Assembly (NCBI GenBank): GCA_019925105.1
Contig: JAHGAU010000014.1
Location: 496,001 to 560,000, forward strand
DNA from: Niebla homalea
Taxonomy: Eukaryota > Ascomycota > Lecanoromycetes > Lecanorales > Ramalinaceae
DNA: 64,000 nt
Direction: 5' to 3'
The position numbers and the translations under genes were made by a program. Under the pieces are notes generated by a model. That model saw only the letters and a list, made by a program, of their open reading frames with translations, made no database searches and was not told the DNA's origin. How positions within the stretch are numbered: the first letter of the stretch is position 1; the number at the start of each line of letters is the position of its first letter. This document shows positions 1-11,900 of this stretch, in pieces.

Positions 1-2614
1 GCATCGCGTTCAGATATTGATTGGGCTTTAGAAGCACTTCTTTTTCGCGTCAGGCTGAGCTTTCGACGGAGTGATGAGCCAAAGGAAGTGGCGCTGGATT
101 CATTGGGGCTAGCAGTTTCCATACTTGAACCATCGTCTTTTGAGACCTTGCGTGGTTTCTGGAGGCGCGGACCAGTGAGTCGGGTCGGTCTTTGTTCAGA
201 TGTGGCATCTACTGGATTTGACACTTCCCGTCGCAGATGATTGAATTCCCCACTCGACTTGGGCAGAGATGACGAGACGAATGGTGAAATGGCTGATCGA
301 TTGGTGTTGACGGCACGCGATCCAGCGCCATTCGGGCCACTGGTACTGGGACTACTGGGCACCATACATTGGTGCGGATCAGGTCTCACAGTATGATGCG
401 AGCTGCTGCTCCTCATTTGGAATGGTAGATCATCACTTTCCTCATCAAAAAGGCCACGAGAAAAGCTCGCCTTAGAAGCGGTCATGGGCGTGGTCGGCGT
501 CGCCTTGATCACCTTCTTCGGTGGCGGCGTCACGGTGCTTTCGTCCTTCGAAGCGGATCCGTCATATAGAGCCGCTATTTTCGAAGCTGTCGGCGTGCTC
601 AACGGGAGAAGATTCAGAGGCGGGAGCCTTAACGGTTGCAGGGTCCGTCTGTTCGTATTGCTATTACTCGGCTTTCTCTCCGTGGCGGGTTCTTTTGGTA
701 ATGCCTGCGGTTTGCCTGACATTGTGGTTGACTGCATCTTATGCACATGGTCCTCAGTCTGTGGCGCTCCCCCGCCAGAAGTAGAGGTACTATTCACGCT
801 ACTACTCTCAGCAGCCAAACTTGATTTGCGGTAAGAAAAGAAGGGAGGATGGGATTCGTCCTTTGGCGACTCATAAGCCTTCGGTATTGCGGGCACTGGT
901 GGAACGATTTCTTCATCGCCTTGCGATGAATTCTCAACGCGAGACTTGGGTGTGGGTAGGCGCGAGGTCGAAAGGCTCTGAGCCATGCGTGTGGAGGAAT
1001 TGGGGCCATTGTTGGAGTTGTAACTGGTACTGGAAGAGATTGAAAATCCGGAGCTGTATGACTTGCGATTAGGGTCAGGGGTCGTTCGAGAAGATGAAGG
1101 AGTGACGCTTTTGCGCGGTATGAATGATGGAGATGGAGCTGATGGTATTCCGGCAGAAGAAGGGGTGTCTGGCTGTGGCGTGGTGGGTGTGAAAGGCATA
1201 GGTGGTGGATTGGGCATCATTGACATTCTCTTCATTCTGCGGGCATCTGTTGGGCTAATTGTCCTTGCGGCCAAACCTGTCGCATGTGCACTATTAGGAA
1301 GGACTGACATCCTCTTGCTGGAAGAAGGTGTAGTTGTTCGGAGGTTCGATCGAGCCGGTGATTGGGCAAGACCGTTGGCGAAACTTTCGAAATGCCCCAA
1401 GGTGCCTGTCGGGGTAAGAGGAGCATCCGACGACTTCCTGGGCGCCGCTTGAAACGACTTGGCTTTTTGGTAGCGTGTGGACTCGAATCTGGCGGATTCA
1501 GAGCCTGGCAATTCACCATTGCTGGGCTTCACGGTATCAGAGGACAGACCTAGGTCAGCTTGTGCAAGACTGGGCCTCGGAGCACTTCCTTGAATGTCAA
1601 AGCCGGATGTCAGAATCCCAGGGCCAACGGACTTTCTAGGTGTTTTGTTCACAGTGGATGTTGCTGCACTGGGGAAACAGCTCTTTCGATGGTTCCCCTT
1701 TGACGCCGATCCGTTGAGCTGTGTGGCGGGATCATTGTCTTGTGATGCCTGCAACCCACGCTGAGCACCACTGCCGTGCCGTCGAATCGAAGCACCGTTA
1801 AGACCTATCCGTGTACCCAAGTCTGACGTATCCACTGTCCGGGATTGCCCCATCATTGGTGGTCTCTGAGAAGAGGCAGAAGCATCAGCCTCGAGGCGCT
1901 GAAAGGTGTTTCCAGCTGGTGCAGGAAAGGAATTAATATTGGGTACGTCGTTGAAGATGCTAGAGTGTAGATCATCAAAGTTGACCGAGGGAAGGAAGTC
2001 GAAAGCGCCGGGTGGAGGACTGGGATTTCGTTTGGTCGCAAGGCCCGTGGAGGCAATACTATGGCGGGGTGCCGTACCTGCGGAGACCTGTCGAATGTGG
2101 GATATTGAAGAGGGATTTTGATTATAGGGCCGAGGTGTAGTGATGACATTTGTCTTGAGACCGTTATCTTGTGCCAATCTATCCCTCTTTAGTTACCTTT
2201 CTTCAGACCAGACAGTGTTGTACGTACCTTTTGGAGGGCGAGGCCTGCAAGAGGCTGGGGGCTGCTGGGAATCTCTGTTCTCGAAAGGACGATTGCCTTC
2301 GCCTGCTAGAAGCTGTGGGTGCGGTGGGATCTCGAGAAGCAGCAAGCGGAGTGGGTTCCTCTGGCCGTGCGACAGCCATGTTGTTGGATGATTGTCTGGG
2401 CAGTCTCCTTGAAGGTGTATCTAGACCTAAATTCCCTGTGAGCGTCACAACGCTCAAATATCCAAATATTGACGGTCCTCATCTTACCACTTGTATTGTA
2501 GATCTCATCTGCTCGAGCGAAATCTTGATTCACTGATTGCGCGGTTGAGGTTGGTAGGTAAGTGGTCGCGATATCCTTGTTCGTCCGTTTTCGATCATTG
2601 GCCTGCTTCGTCAT
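1..2614 (-). CDS. DYRK-family Pom1-like protein kinase, N-terminal part (cut by left edge)
   Basis: Partial gene; the C-terminal end and any kinase domain lie beyond base 1. I read exons 2614-2488, 2435-2228 and 2178-1, joined by 52- and 49-nt introns; frame is kept at both junctions and the last exon is open to the edge (about 837 codons in the window). The visible protein is a long, disordered, Ser/Pro/Arg-rich leader with no folded domain. Short motifs such as PSRRLPRQSSNN, RRRQSSFREQRFPAAPS and the block LQPLRLPPLNLLPLSTPTAS followed by KKVIKATPTTPMTASKASF match my memory of the N-terminal regions of fungal DYRK kinases annotated as Pom1. Those kinases act in cell polarity and cell-size control, with the catalytic domain at the C-terminus. 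The kinase call is therefore by recognition, not from catalytic residues. The start is the first ATG in frame; an upstream non-coding exon is possible. Confidence 0.62.
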
Positions 2615-3406
2615 TGTGGATGGACAACAGTGGTCGACCAAGAGCAATTGCTAGGTCTTCCAACTTGACAATCCGGGCAAGTGAGAAGATGAGAGGCAGT
2701 GCTTGCTTCTGACGGAAGCCAGGTCTTCACTTGGTGGGCAATATGACTATCATGATTGATGAAGGAGGGACCCCATATCCTGTGGCGCTTTCCTGTAACG
2801 CCTTGACCGTCATAAGATATCCTCGGACCTGCCGAGCTTCAACTAGAGGCCATGTAAACATTAGGGCGGCAGCGTATAATGTTGGTAGTGCGCACGTACA
2901 GGAGACACGTAAGGGAATGATTTGAATAACTCGGATTAATTGTGGAAGGGGAGCTGTATGAAATTGTACCTGAAGCCAAGCAATTGCTGCAGCCAGCGCA
3001 TACCCCTGTTCGATTGTCCCTCCTTCCTTCCTTCCCGTTCCTTGACTTTTTGTGGCCGATCAATTTAGCCTTGAACGTAACTAATAAATTGGAGCAGAGG
3101 ATCAGAGGAGGCAAGGAGCAGACACGTTGCTAAAAGTTAATGATCTATTCCATCTTGAATTACGTCGTTGCTTGCTTTGCACATTGTTGCATAGTCTTCC
3201 CCGGATTGAAGGGTCGTTCATTCCGCCCTTCGTATTCAAAACCGGTATACGGTACACTACTCCGTCAGTCCGTCGGTCTTTCAACGGCTTCGACGCGATT
3301 GGGTGAAAGCTTCAACGCACGAAATTGCCTCGGTTGAAGAACGTGTGACATTACAAGTTGACATCCTACATTACGCATGGTAGAGCAATTGCCCTAAAAT
3401 TTGACA
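2615..3406. promoter_or_regulatory. Divergent intergenic region
   Basis: About 790 bp separate the start of the Pom1-like gene (minus) from the start of the coiled-coil gene (plus), so this should hold both promoters. I see no conserved coding sequence; the short open frames here lack family resemblance. Pyrimidine-rich stretches near 3015-3045 are typical of fungal promoters. Confidence 0.4.
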
Positions 3407-5307
3407 ATGCCAGATACCGATGAGAAAGAGAAGGCTGAAAAACTCGCAGCAGCCAAGAAAAGAGTAGGTCTTCACAGTATTCTATTCGATGAATTGTCCA
3501 ACACAGCTAACGCTTCGAGCGACAGTACGATCAATTGAAAAAGCAAAAGGGCAAAGGTGGGAAAGCGGGAGCTTCCAAGAAACAAGATGATCAGCCAGAG
3601 AAAAAGGGACAGGAGGCTGGCACCAAGGAGGAAGACCAAAATGAGACGCACGACGAGCTTTCCACTGCTAAGAAAGCCGTTGATGCAAAGGACGAAAACA
3701 TAGACCAAGGAGGCGAGGAGCAGCAGCAGCAGGACGAGGACGAGGCCGAGGACGAGGAGGAAGCAAAGCAGCCCAATGACAACGCGGAGACACCTAAGCC
3801 TCAACATCATCGTCAACCTTCACTAAGTGTACAGTCGAGGATGCGCTCTTCCTCTTTCCGTCGATCTTCCCTCTCCCAAGGTCCAATGTCTCCGAGTGCA
3901 AATGGAGCCAAGTCTCCCGATCTTCCTCCCTTGACCCCCGAAGGTGATTCTGTAAATTCGATCTACCGAAAGCAGTCTGCCAGGCTAGATGAGCTTGAGA
4001 AGGAGAACAAGCGACTTGCCAAAGACCTCCAAGATACCGAGAACAGGTGGCGAAAGACAGAGGAGGAGCTGGAGGAGCTTCGAGAAGCAAGTGGAGAGGT
4101 CGCTGAGCTTAAGACGAGGGCGAAGCAGCTCGACGCCAGGACGGAGGAGCTGGCAAAGATGAAGCAAGAGAACACTTCATTGCAACGGCAAAACTCTCAG
4201 CTCCAATCTCAGACATCAAAAAGACACGCCTCCTCTCCTAGTCAATCCAACACCTCCAGTCCCCTCGCTTCACTCCAGGCGCAACTTGACTCCAAGTCTT
4301 CCACCATCGAATCCATGGAGATGGAAATCTCTAACCTTCGCTCTCAGCTGAACAGCTCGTCAACATCCTCGTCTTCGCATTCGGAACAAATCACAGCACT
4401 CGAAGGGAAGCTTGATAGGGCCGAAAGGGCAGCAGGAGCAGCTCAGCGTGAGCTCGCAGATGCCAGGAGGAATTTGGATCGAGCAAGCGAGAAAGCGGTG
4501 CGAGAAGGCACAGACAAGACCTCAGCAGAGACAAAGATTCGCAACTTGAGCCGTGAGACAGAGGAGTCAAAACGGTCTCTTGATGAGTCGGTGAAGCGAG
4601 TCGAGGTACTGGAGAAAAAGCTCGCCGCTTTGACTAACATGCATAAAGACGTCGACGGCCGTCGCCATGCTGGCGAGCGGGAAAGAGAGAAGCTAGAGAA
4701 AGAAGCATCAGAGATGCGCCGGCGCTTCGCTGGGATCGAGAATGAGAATCTTCGTCTGAGAGAGGAACGTGAGAAAGCTAGGAAACGGGATGCTAGCGGC
4801 GCTGACAATGAGGGCTTGGATGAGCTCGAAGATGATGAGCGCACGAAGTTGGAGAACAAGGTTCGGGAACTTGAAGGAGAGGTTTCCGAATTACGTCGAG
4901 GCATCTGGCGTGAGAGACGTAGAGAGATGCAAGACGGCCCGGGTGCGGAAGATGGCTTGCCTTCACCGGGATCAAAATTCGATGATGTTGATCTGAGCGG
5001 TCCTAGCCCATACCGCCGGCAGAGCATGGCTGGCCGTCAGGGATCCACCTTTCAAGATGTCCTGGCTAGTGGTCTGAACGCTTTCACAGGTGGCAACCGA
5101 GGTAGCGACGAGCTCTTGGATGACTCTGACGATGCCGGCTTTGATGAAGATGCTTTCAGACGTGCTCAGGAAGAAGAAGCGAAGAAGCGAGTAGAAAGAA
5201 TCAAGGAAATCAAACGATCGCTAAAGGACTGGGAAGGCTACAGAATCGATATCGTGGATCTCAGAAGCGCCGGCGGTGGTGGTATCGGTGAGATCTTTGA
5301 CGTCTAA
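3407..5307 (+). CDS. Coiled-coil golgin-like protein (fungal 'M protein repeat' type)
   Basis: Exons 3407-3463 and 3526-5307 are joined by a 62-nt GT-AG intron; the spliced start reads MPDTDEKEKAEKLAAAKKR and continues in frame into YDQLKKQKGKGGKAG, giving 612 residues. The protein has a short Lys-rich start, an acidic Glu/Gln segment (about residues 60-95), a Ser-rich linker, then long heptad-rich coiled coils from roughly residue 155 to 480. The C-terminus is acidic and ends in KDWEGYRIDIVDLRSAGGGG. The charged N-terminus plus long coiled coil is what fungal golgin or tethering proteins (Rud3/Imh1-like) look like, and I recall fungal genes of this type annotated as 'M protein repeat protein'. 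A Golgi or vesicle-tethering role is inference. No enzymatic motif or membrane segment is visible. Confidence 0.7.
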
Positions 5308-5788
5308 CAGACCAGCGGCATGGGCTAGGCAATCGTCCCAATCAAGAATGATCTGTTCGAGCATGCCTGAGTTCGGCAATGTACGAAAAGTCTGAAGAGC
5401 GATAATGTCTACTATGAGACTCATGTGGAGGTAATAGACATGATTGCCTGCCTTTCAACCTCACATTTGATTGAGATATTCCGACCTGTCTGTCATGTAT
5501 TCCTGCAAGCAAAGTAAGCAACCAGGATGCCAGCGGGGATTGACGGGTGTAGGAGCCTCTGAGTTAGCCTTACAAAGGTGTACTGCCACAAGATAATGCA
5601 GGAAGATGGAGCTTTCAGCCTTGTGGATCTGTGAAAGAGTGCCAACGAATCGATTGCCGCGCTGGGCGACCAATAGCAAACATTCGTACACGCAAGGCAC
5701 TCTCCGCTTGGTGCCTATTAACTTATAATGGTGCAACCCTTCGCGCATCTTCTACCTTCCTGATTAGAGACACCGTTCTGCCATCAAC
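5308..5788. other. Intergenic, nothing recognised
   Basis: This stretch lies between the coiled-coil gene and the CCCH zinc-finger gene, both on the plus strand. It should hold the 3' end of the first and the promoter of the second. I see no coding similarity, repeat or RNA gene. Confidence 0.4.
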
Positions 5789-7313
5789 ATGGGTGAGGCA
5801 GTTATAAGCCCTCGGGCTCGGTGGGAGCAGCTACTTGGTGTGCAGAATGAGAGCAATACCTTTGTAATTGTAAGGTTCAAGTCTTCGCAAGTGGTACTGG
5901 GTACAAGGTCGTCACTCATGACTATGGCAGGACTTGTTGAAGCAGCTCGAGTTCGCGCAAGATGAGCATGCAAAGACTGAAGATAACTTGCAGCAGGCAC
6001 TTGAGGAGAAGAAGTCCCTCTACACGAAGTTCAGAGATGCTCACCTACAGCTGAAAAATCTACATAAGGAGATGGTAAGGCTTATGAAGTCTCACGAGCT
6101 TTGATCGGCTACTGACTGCTTGCAAAGGACAACAACTCCTTCGTTTCCGTTCTCATTGATGGTGATTGTATGAATGTAGGTCTTCGGCAACCTTTCCTCC
6201 CAGCTTACATTGAGAGCTCATTGAAGCTTCAGTTCCTCGACAAATTCGTGACCGACTTTGGTTCTGGAGGGAAAGCAGCTGCTTATGCGCTACTGTCAAG
6301 TGTTGGGTCGTATGTGAAAGGCTCTTTGGATCTTTCACATGACCCGGATGTTCTCATACGTGTCTATTGTAACGTCAGAGGTCTGAGCAAGACCTACGTT
6401 AACAACGGCATCCTGGATTCAAAGCAGGATTTCGAGCTCTTTGTTCACGGTTTCAACAAGGCACACCCGTTCTGTGACTTTGTTGATGTTGGCGAGGGTA
6501 AAGAGCGTGCAGACAACAAGATTCGAGGTCAGCCAAACCGGCTTCCTTGAGGCCCTTTTCCCCTTCCACACTTACTGACTATGATCGGCAGAGATGTTTA
6601 AGGTACATATAAGGGACCTTCATTGTAAACACGTCTTCTTGGGTGGTTCAAGCGACAATGGCTACGCCCGAGTACTCGAACCATATACTGGTGAAGAAGC
6701 TTTTAAGAATCAGATTACGATGCTCCAAGGGCCCCCTTTTGCTGCTGAACTGTCCGCCTTAGTCGACAAATTCAGGGTCACCTCACTTCCCGAAGTGTTT
6801 CGCGACAAGAAGATGGACTCTGCTCCACCCATGTCAGTCGCAGGCGGACTGCAGCCGGCCAGCTCGACTTACGCAAAGAGGGCAGCTTCTGCCAATACCA
6901 CCGAGCTAGAGTTGACCCCCCCCAAAAAGTCACTTGAAGCTGTTAAGCCTGGAGCATTCACAGAGAGAATTCTTCGCAACATCCTGGGACAACGGATTGA
7001 CGAGTCGCTCCCTCATGTCTCAGAAAGTGCTTCGGAGCTCATGGGTCGCGCACGATTGTGCAACCCCTATCACTTAGGGTTGGGCTGTCCTTTTCAAAAG
7101 TGCGACTATGTCCACGGTCCAAAGCTGTATGGTGAGCATCTTAGTGCTCGTCGTCTCGTTGCAAGGCAATCGCCCTGCAAAAAGAAGGACCTGGATTGCG
7201 CCGACAAGCACTGTTTCTATGGTCATCGCTGCCCTGATGATCCGCATTGTACGAGGCCAAAGTGCAAGTTCCCTGCTAAAATGCACAACGTTGATACCAA
7301 GGTTGTGACCTAA
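5789..7313 (+). CDS. CCCH zinc-finger protein with DUF7923-type core
   Basis: Four exons, 5789-5869, 5931-6074, 6128-6527 and 6592-7313, all with GT-AG introns and frame kept, give 448 residues. Residues 28-75 form a short coiled coil (heptads after DLLKQLEFAQDEHAK). The middle (about 76-245) begins DNNSFVSVLIDGDCMN and resembles the NYN/PIN-like fold that fungal DUF7923 proteins carry; the acidic residue in LIDGD would suit a metal site, but nuclease activity is not shown. The C-terminus carries three Cys3His-like fingers in a row (CNPYHLGLGCPFQKCDYVH, then CX6CX4CX3H, then CX5CX4CX5H), typical of RNA-binding proteins. The family is widespread in ascomycetes and poorly characterised. Its 3' end faces the LamB/YcsF gene. 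Confidence 0.82.
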
Positions 7314-7763
7314 AGGTTCTGTTTGGTTTGAACTATGTAGGGCGATCATCTGATAATAGGTTGGTTATGATGACTGATAGAGGGGTACGAAAGATTTTTA
7401 AGGGAAACAAGTTAATTGTAGTAGAGCTCAGTTGAAAGTGGGTTGGACAGGTTGAGGGAGGGTCCTCAATCACGATGATCCTAACAGCATTTGCAAGGGT
7501 TAGGTGACATGGTAAAGATTTCAAATATATCACATCAGAGTTCGCTTCCTGTCTTCCAATATTTCCGTCGGATTCCGGGTTTTAACTAATAAATAGAGAT
7601 GGCTGACGCAAAGACTACTGCTAGATCTTGAAGCATGTAAACAGCTCACATGTAAACAGCTCACATGTAATGGAATAGTTGTCATTTGGATTACAATACC
7701 TAGAGTCTCAGGTACGGCCGCTGCTAGACCAAATCCATTTGGTGTTTTGAAGAGCCCGTGCCC
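7314..7763. other. Convergent 3' intergenic region with a 15-bp tandem repeat
   Basis: This lies between the 3' ends of the CCCH gene (plus) and the LamB/YcsF gene (minus). It contains 2.5 copies of a 15-bp unit beginning CATGTAAACAGC, with copy starts at 7634, 7649 and 7664. Nothing else was recognised. Confidence 0.6.
7634..7670. repeat. 15-bp tandem repeat (2.5 copies)
   Basis: The unit CATGTAAACAGCTCA is repeated exactly at 7634 and 7649, followed by a partial third copy at 7664. It contains GTAAACA, a core recognised by forkhead proteins in other systems; a role here is not shown. The 12-mer CATGTAAACAGC also occurs at 12975, just past the other gene of the divergent pair. Confidence 0.85.
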
Positions 7764-8595
7764 TTACCAGTGGTCGATTAGATCTGGGTGCTCACCATTG
7801 AAACGGTCGCATACAGATCTCGTCTTCCGGATTATATCAAGACACCCAGGTGAATCAGAGTGACAGCAGATGGAGATCGGATAATCCTTTACAGGTAGAT
7901 GTACGGTGGTCCCATCTACGGCCGTCACGGACTCGGTAGTGAGCTGCTGCTGAACATGCTTCTCGACATCTTCCAGCTTCCACGGTCTGGTTGTTTGATG
8001 TCAGCTGGCGGATAGCAGGACGACGACTCACCTGGGCTTACTTCTTGATGCGATCAATGACCAGCATGCCATCAGCGTTATACTTCACGTCACCATACAT
8101 TTCTGCACAGAATTCCACGTCCAGATCGAGGGCCGCCTTCTCCATGTGCGTCCCCGCCAGTCCGAACACCGGGACGCCCTTGGGAATCCCCCTCATTACC
8201 GCCCTGGCAACCTCGTAATCGCGACACATCATCCCGTACAGCACTCCATGAGGTTTCACATGGTTCAGCTGCACCCCCTCCATATCCAGAAACCCCTTCA
8301 GTGCCCCAACCTGGTACACAGTAATCGCCGTCAATTCCTCGGGCGACAATTTCATCTCCCTTCGACCGAAACCCTGAAGATCCGGGAGACCTGGGTGGGC
8401 GCCGATGAGGACCTTGTGGGCTTTGCACTGGCGGACGGTCTCGTGCATGATAAGTGGGTCCCCGGAGTGGAAGCCGCAGGCCACGTTTGCAATATCAATC
8501 ATGGGCAGCAAGTCAGCGTCCGGTCCGCATTTGAGGTTGCCGTAACCTTCGCCGAGGTCGACGTTTAGGCGTGCTTTGTATTTGACGGGACCCAT
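7764..8595 (-). CDS. LamB/YcsF family protein (5-oxoprolinase subunit A / PxpA-like)
   Basis: Exons 8595-8042 and 7986-7764 join in frame and give 258 residues, the normal length for the family. The N-terminus KARLNVDLGEGYGN and the motifs NVACGFHSGDP, GAHPGLPDLQGFGRR and LNHVKPHGVLYG are diagnostic of LamB/YcsF proteins. In bacteria the PxpA member works with PxpB and PxpC (KipI/KipA-like) to hydrolyse 5-oxoproline to glutamate at the cost of ATP. The second exon supplies the usual C-terminus with CCHSDSPGCL. The gene is transcribed divergently from the biotin-dependent carboxylase at 8929, whose middle domains are homologous to PxpC and PxpB, so the two probably work in one lactam or amide pathway. 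The real substrate is unknown. No targeting signal is visible, so it is probably cytosolic. Confidence 0.9.
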
Positions 8596-8928
8596 TTTGG
8601 AGGTAGGATATTGGCGCTTATTTGCAACAACGTTTCTGATGTGGGCAAGATCAAGCTCAGATAGAGCGAACGATGCTTGGTAGATTTGCAGAAACGTTCA
8701 CGCGCTTTGTCTAATATGACGAAATACGTTTCAACGCCCTTATCACGAGTCTGTGGTACAACGCTTGATTCACCCCGCATCTGGAGCTCTCTGCCAAGAA
8801 AGGCAGTTGATCAGCCGTTGCCCCGTCGCTTTCGCTATTCTTCAGGCCACTCATGAGGGGAGCATGACGTTATGAAGATGTAAACTCTTCGATGTCATTC
8901 TGTCCTGCCAAAACTCACCAGCTCAGAT
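8596..8928. promoter_or_regulatory. Shared promoter of the LamB/YcsF and carboxylase genes
   Basis: Only 333 bp separate the two divergent start codons, so both genes must be driven from here and are likely co-regulated. I do not see a canonical nitrogen-regulator (AreA) cluster that I would call with confidence. Confidence 0.5.
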
Positions 8929-11900
8929 ATGGAGAAATTGAAGACGTTGCTGGTCGCCAATCGAGGCGAGATAGCCACCAGGATCATCAAGACCGCTAAG
9001 TCCGAGCCCCTTTTTCTCGGCCGCCACACCGTGGCCAGCCCCTGACTATGGCTGACCATCAAACCATTATAGGCCGCTGGGCGTCAAGACAATTGCCATC
9101 TATACAGAAGCTGATGCAGCTTCTACGCATGTATCTACCGCTGATATTGCGGTTCTACTGCCTGGTGGTAACGCTAAAGGTTATCTTGATGGGTAAGATG
9201 GTCTCTAGAGCCTTCATTCTCGCTGCACAGTTTCTGAACAAGATGTTGTCGTCTCGTTCAATGTTGTTTCAATAAGATTCAATGATCCTCTTGAAGTTAT
9301 GCTTTTCTCGGGTCGTATCCTGATCATCTTTCAGAGACTCAATCATCAAGGTTGCCAAAGGCCACGATGTTGATGCTATCATTCCTGGATATGGATTCCT
9401 GTCGGAAAATGCGGACTTCGCTCGAGATGTTGCTGCAGCAGGGATGGCATGGGTGGGCCCAAGTCCAGACAGCATCGAGTCTTTTGGACTGAAGCACACT
9501 GCTCGGGACTTGGCAACGAAGGCAGGTGTACCCATCGTGCCAGGCTCGGACGGTCTTATCCAGGATGAGCAAGACGCAAGAAATGAGAGCGAAAGGCTGG
9601 GTTTCCCAGTCATGCTCAAAGCTACAGCTGGTGGAGGCGGCATGGGTCTAGCGACTTGTTCAAGCGTGCAAGAGGTCAGAGACGCGTTTGCCATGGTAAA
9701 ATCCAGAGGTGAAACGCTGTTCAAGAACGCCGGCATGTTCATGGAGCGCTTCTATCCTGACTCGCATCATATTGAAGTACAAGTCTTTGGTAACGGCACG
9801 GGCAAGGCAATCCATTTTGGTGAACGGGAGTGCTCCATCCAGCGAAGGCATCAGAAGGTGATAGAGGAATGCCCTAGCCCTTTTGTGGAAAAGCGACCAG
9901 GTGAGTAATGAGGTGGACTTCTTGTTATTTTCTTCTCACGTATGACCAGAGCTGCGAAATAAGCTATGCTCGGCGGCTGTTCGCCTGGCAGAATCCATCA
10001 AATACGGTTCTGCCGGCACAATTGAATACCTGGTGGATGACCAATCTGGCGATTTCTTTTTCCTCGAAATGAATACTCGCCTTCAGGTCGAACATGGCAT
10101 CACCGAGCTTTGTTACGATGTTGACTTGGTCAAGTTGATGCTGGATCAAGCAGACGCTCAGTTGGCTGGGAAAGGTGGCATTCCAAGCGAAGAGCTAGCC
10201 AAACTTCAGCCTTCCAATCCTACAGGGGCCGCTATTGAGGCGAGAGTCTATGCCGAGAATCCTGCCAAGGACTATGCACCATCGCCTGGGACTTTACAGA
10301 TAGTAGACTGGAAAGCATCAGGCTCTTCGAGAATCGATACATGGATACATACGGGAACAGTCGTCTCCTCGCACTACGATCCCCTATTGGCCAAAGTGAT
10401 GGTGCACACTGGATCCCGTAAGCAAAGCATAGAGGGCATACATACGATACTTTTGCGATCGAGGATATGTGGGCCTCCGACAAATCTTGAATTCCTCGCA
10501 AGCATAGTTGCGGATTCTCGTTTTAGGGACGGGAACACAATGACAAAGTTCCTTTCGGATTTCAAATACTTGCCAGCTGCTATGGACGTCATATCTGGCG
10601 GAGCCTACACGACCGTCCAAGACTATCCAGGTAGGCCCACCATGGGCAGAGGCTTTCCACACTCCGGACCTATGGATCCTGTGGCGTTTCAGATCGCGAA
10701 TCTGCTCGCAGGCAATCCACCTGGCACTGAAGGCTTAGAATGTACACTTGACGGACCGGAACTGCGCTTCCTAAGCCCTGCCGTGATTGCGCTTTGTGGT
10801 GCTTCCATGGAAACAAGGCTGGATGGTGAGAGTATGCCGATGTGGTCACGGCAATCCATCGAAGCTGGTCAGAAGCTCAAGATCGGTAAGACGACTGGCG
10901 GTGGATGCAGATCATATCTTGCGATCTATGGTGGCCTACCCAGTGTTGCTGAATGGTTTGGGTCAAAAGCAACATCTCCCGGCGTCGCTGTCGGAGGATA
11001 TCAAGGAAGGCAACTTGTGGCTGGCGACCTCCTGTCCATTGTGAAGGAAGTACCGGAGTCGCTTCATCAACCAATCAAGCTACCAGACCCCTTGATACCT
11101 GATTACCCTAGCCACTGGAACATATGTGCTATGCCAGGGCCATATCAGGAAGACTACCTGACAGACGGAGATGTACAGATGATCTACGAGACCAAATGGC
11201 AGATCTCGCACAACGCTGCTAGAGGTGGCATACGTCTGATAGGGCCAAAGCCAAAATTTGCCCGTCAGGATGGAGGTGAAGGTGGAGGCCACCCATCCAA
11301 CGTTGCTGAATACGGATATCCTCTTGGCACCTTGAATTGGACAGGCGATGATCCGTGCATCTTCCCTGTCGACTGTCCAGATTTTGGTGGATTCATTTCC
11401 AGCACGACAATCATCAAGGCTGACTACTGGAAGATGGGTCAGATGAAGGCCGGTAACACGATGCAGTACATACCGATCTCACTTGACGCCGCACTATCAG
11501 AGAGGATCCGCGTCGACGTCTTCATTGAGAGCGTTGCAGAAGCTTGCTCAACGAGTGGGGACTTTTCCATCATAAAGCCCCTGAACTCCTCCCCAACCCT
11601 CGATCCCATCAGCCTAGACCAAGCCAAAGCCATTATCCACCAAATCCCACCAAAGGGCAACCAACCACAGACCTACTACCGCCAAGGCGCAGACTCCTAC
11701 TTGCTAGTCGAATATGGCTCCGGCACCTTCGAACTGAACCACCGGTGCCGGGTCACCGCCCTCAATAAGGCCCTCTCCGACGCCTCCAGCCCCATCAACT
11801 TCTCCACGGGCCTTATCAATTCCGTCGGCTGTTGCACCTCCCTTCTCCTCCACTACGACATCCTCCGCCTCCCGCGCTCCAAACTCCTCGACCACCTCGT

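Noticed and set aside
4443..5027. A 194-residue Ser/Arg-rich open frame on the minus strand inside the coiled-coil gene
   Set aside because: It is antisense to a well-supported gene; the composition (Ser, Arg, Phe) is what the complement of Glu/Lys/Arg coiled-coil codons gives.
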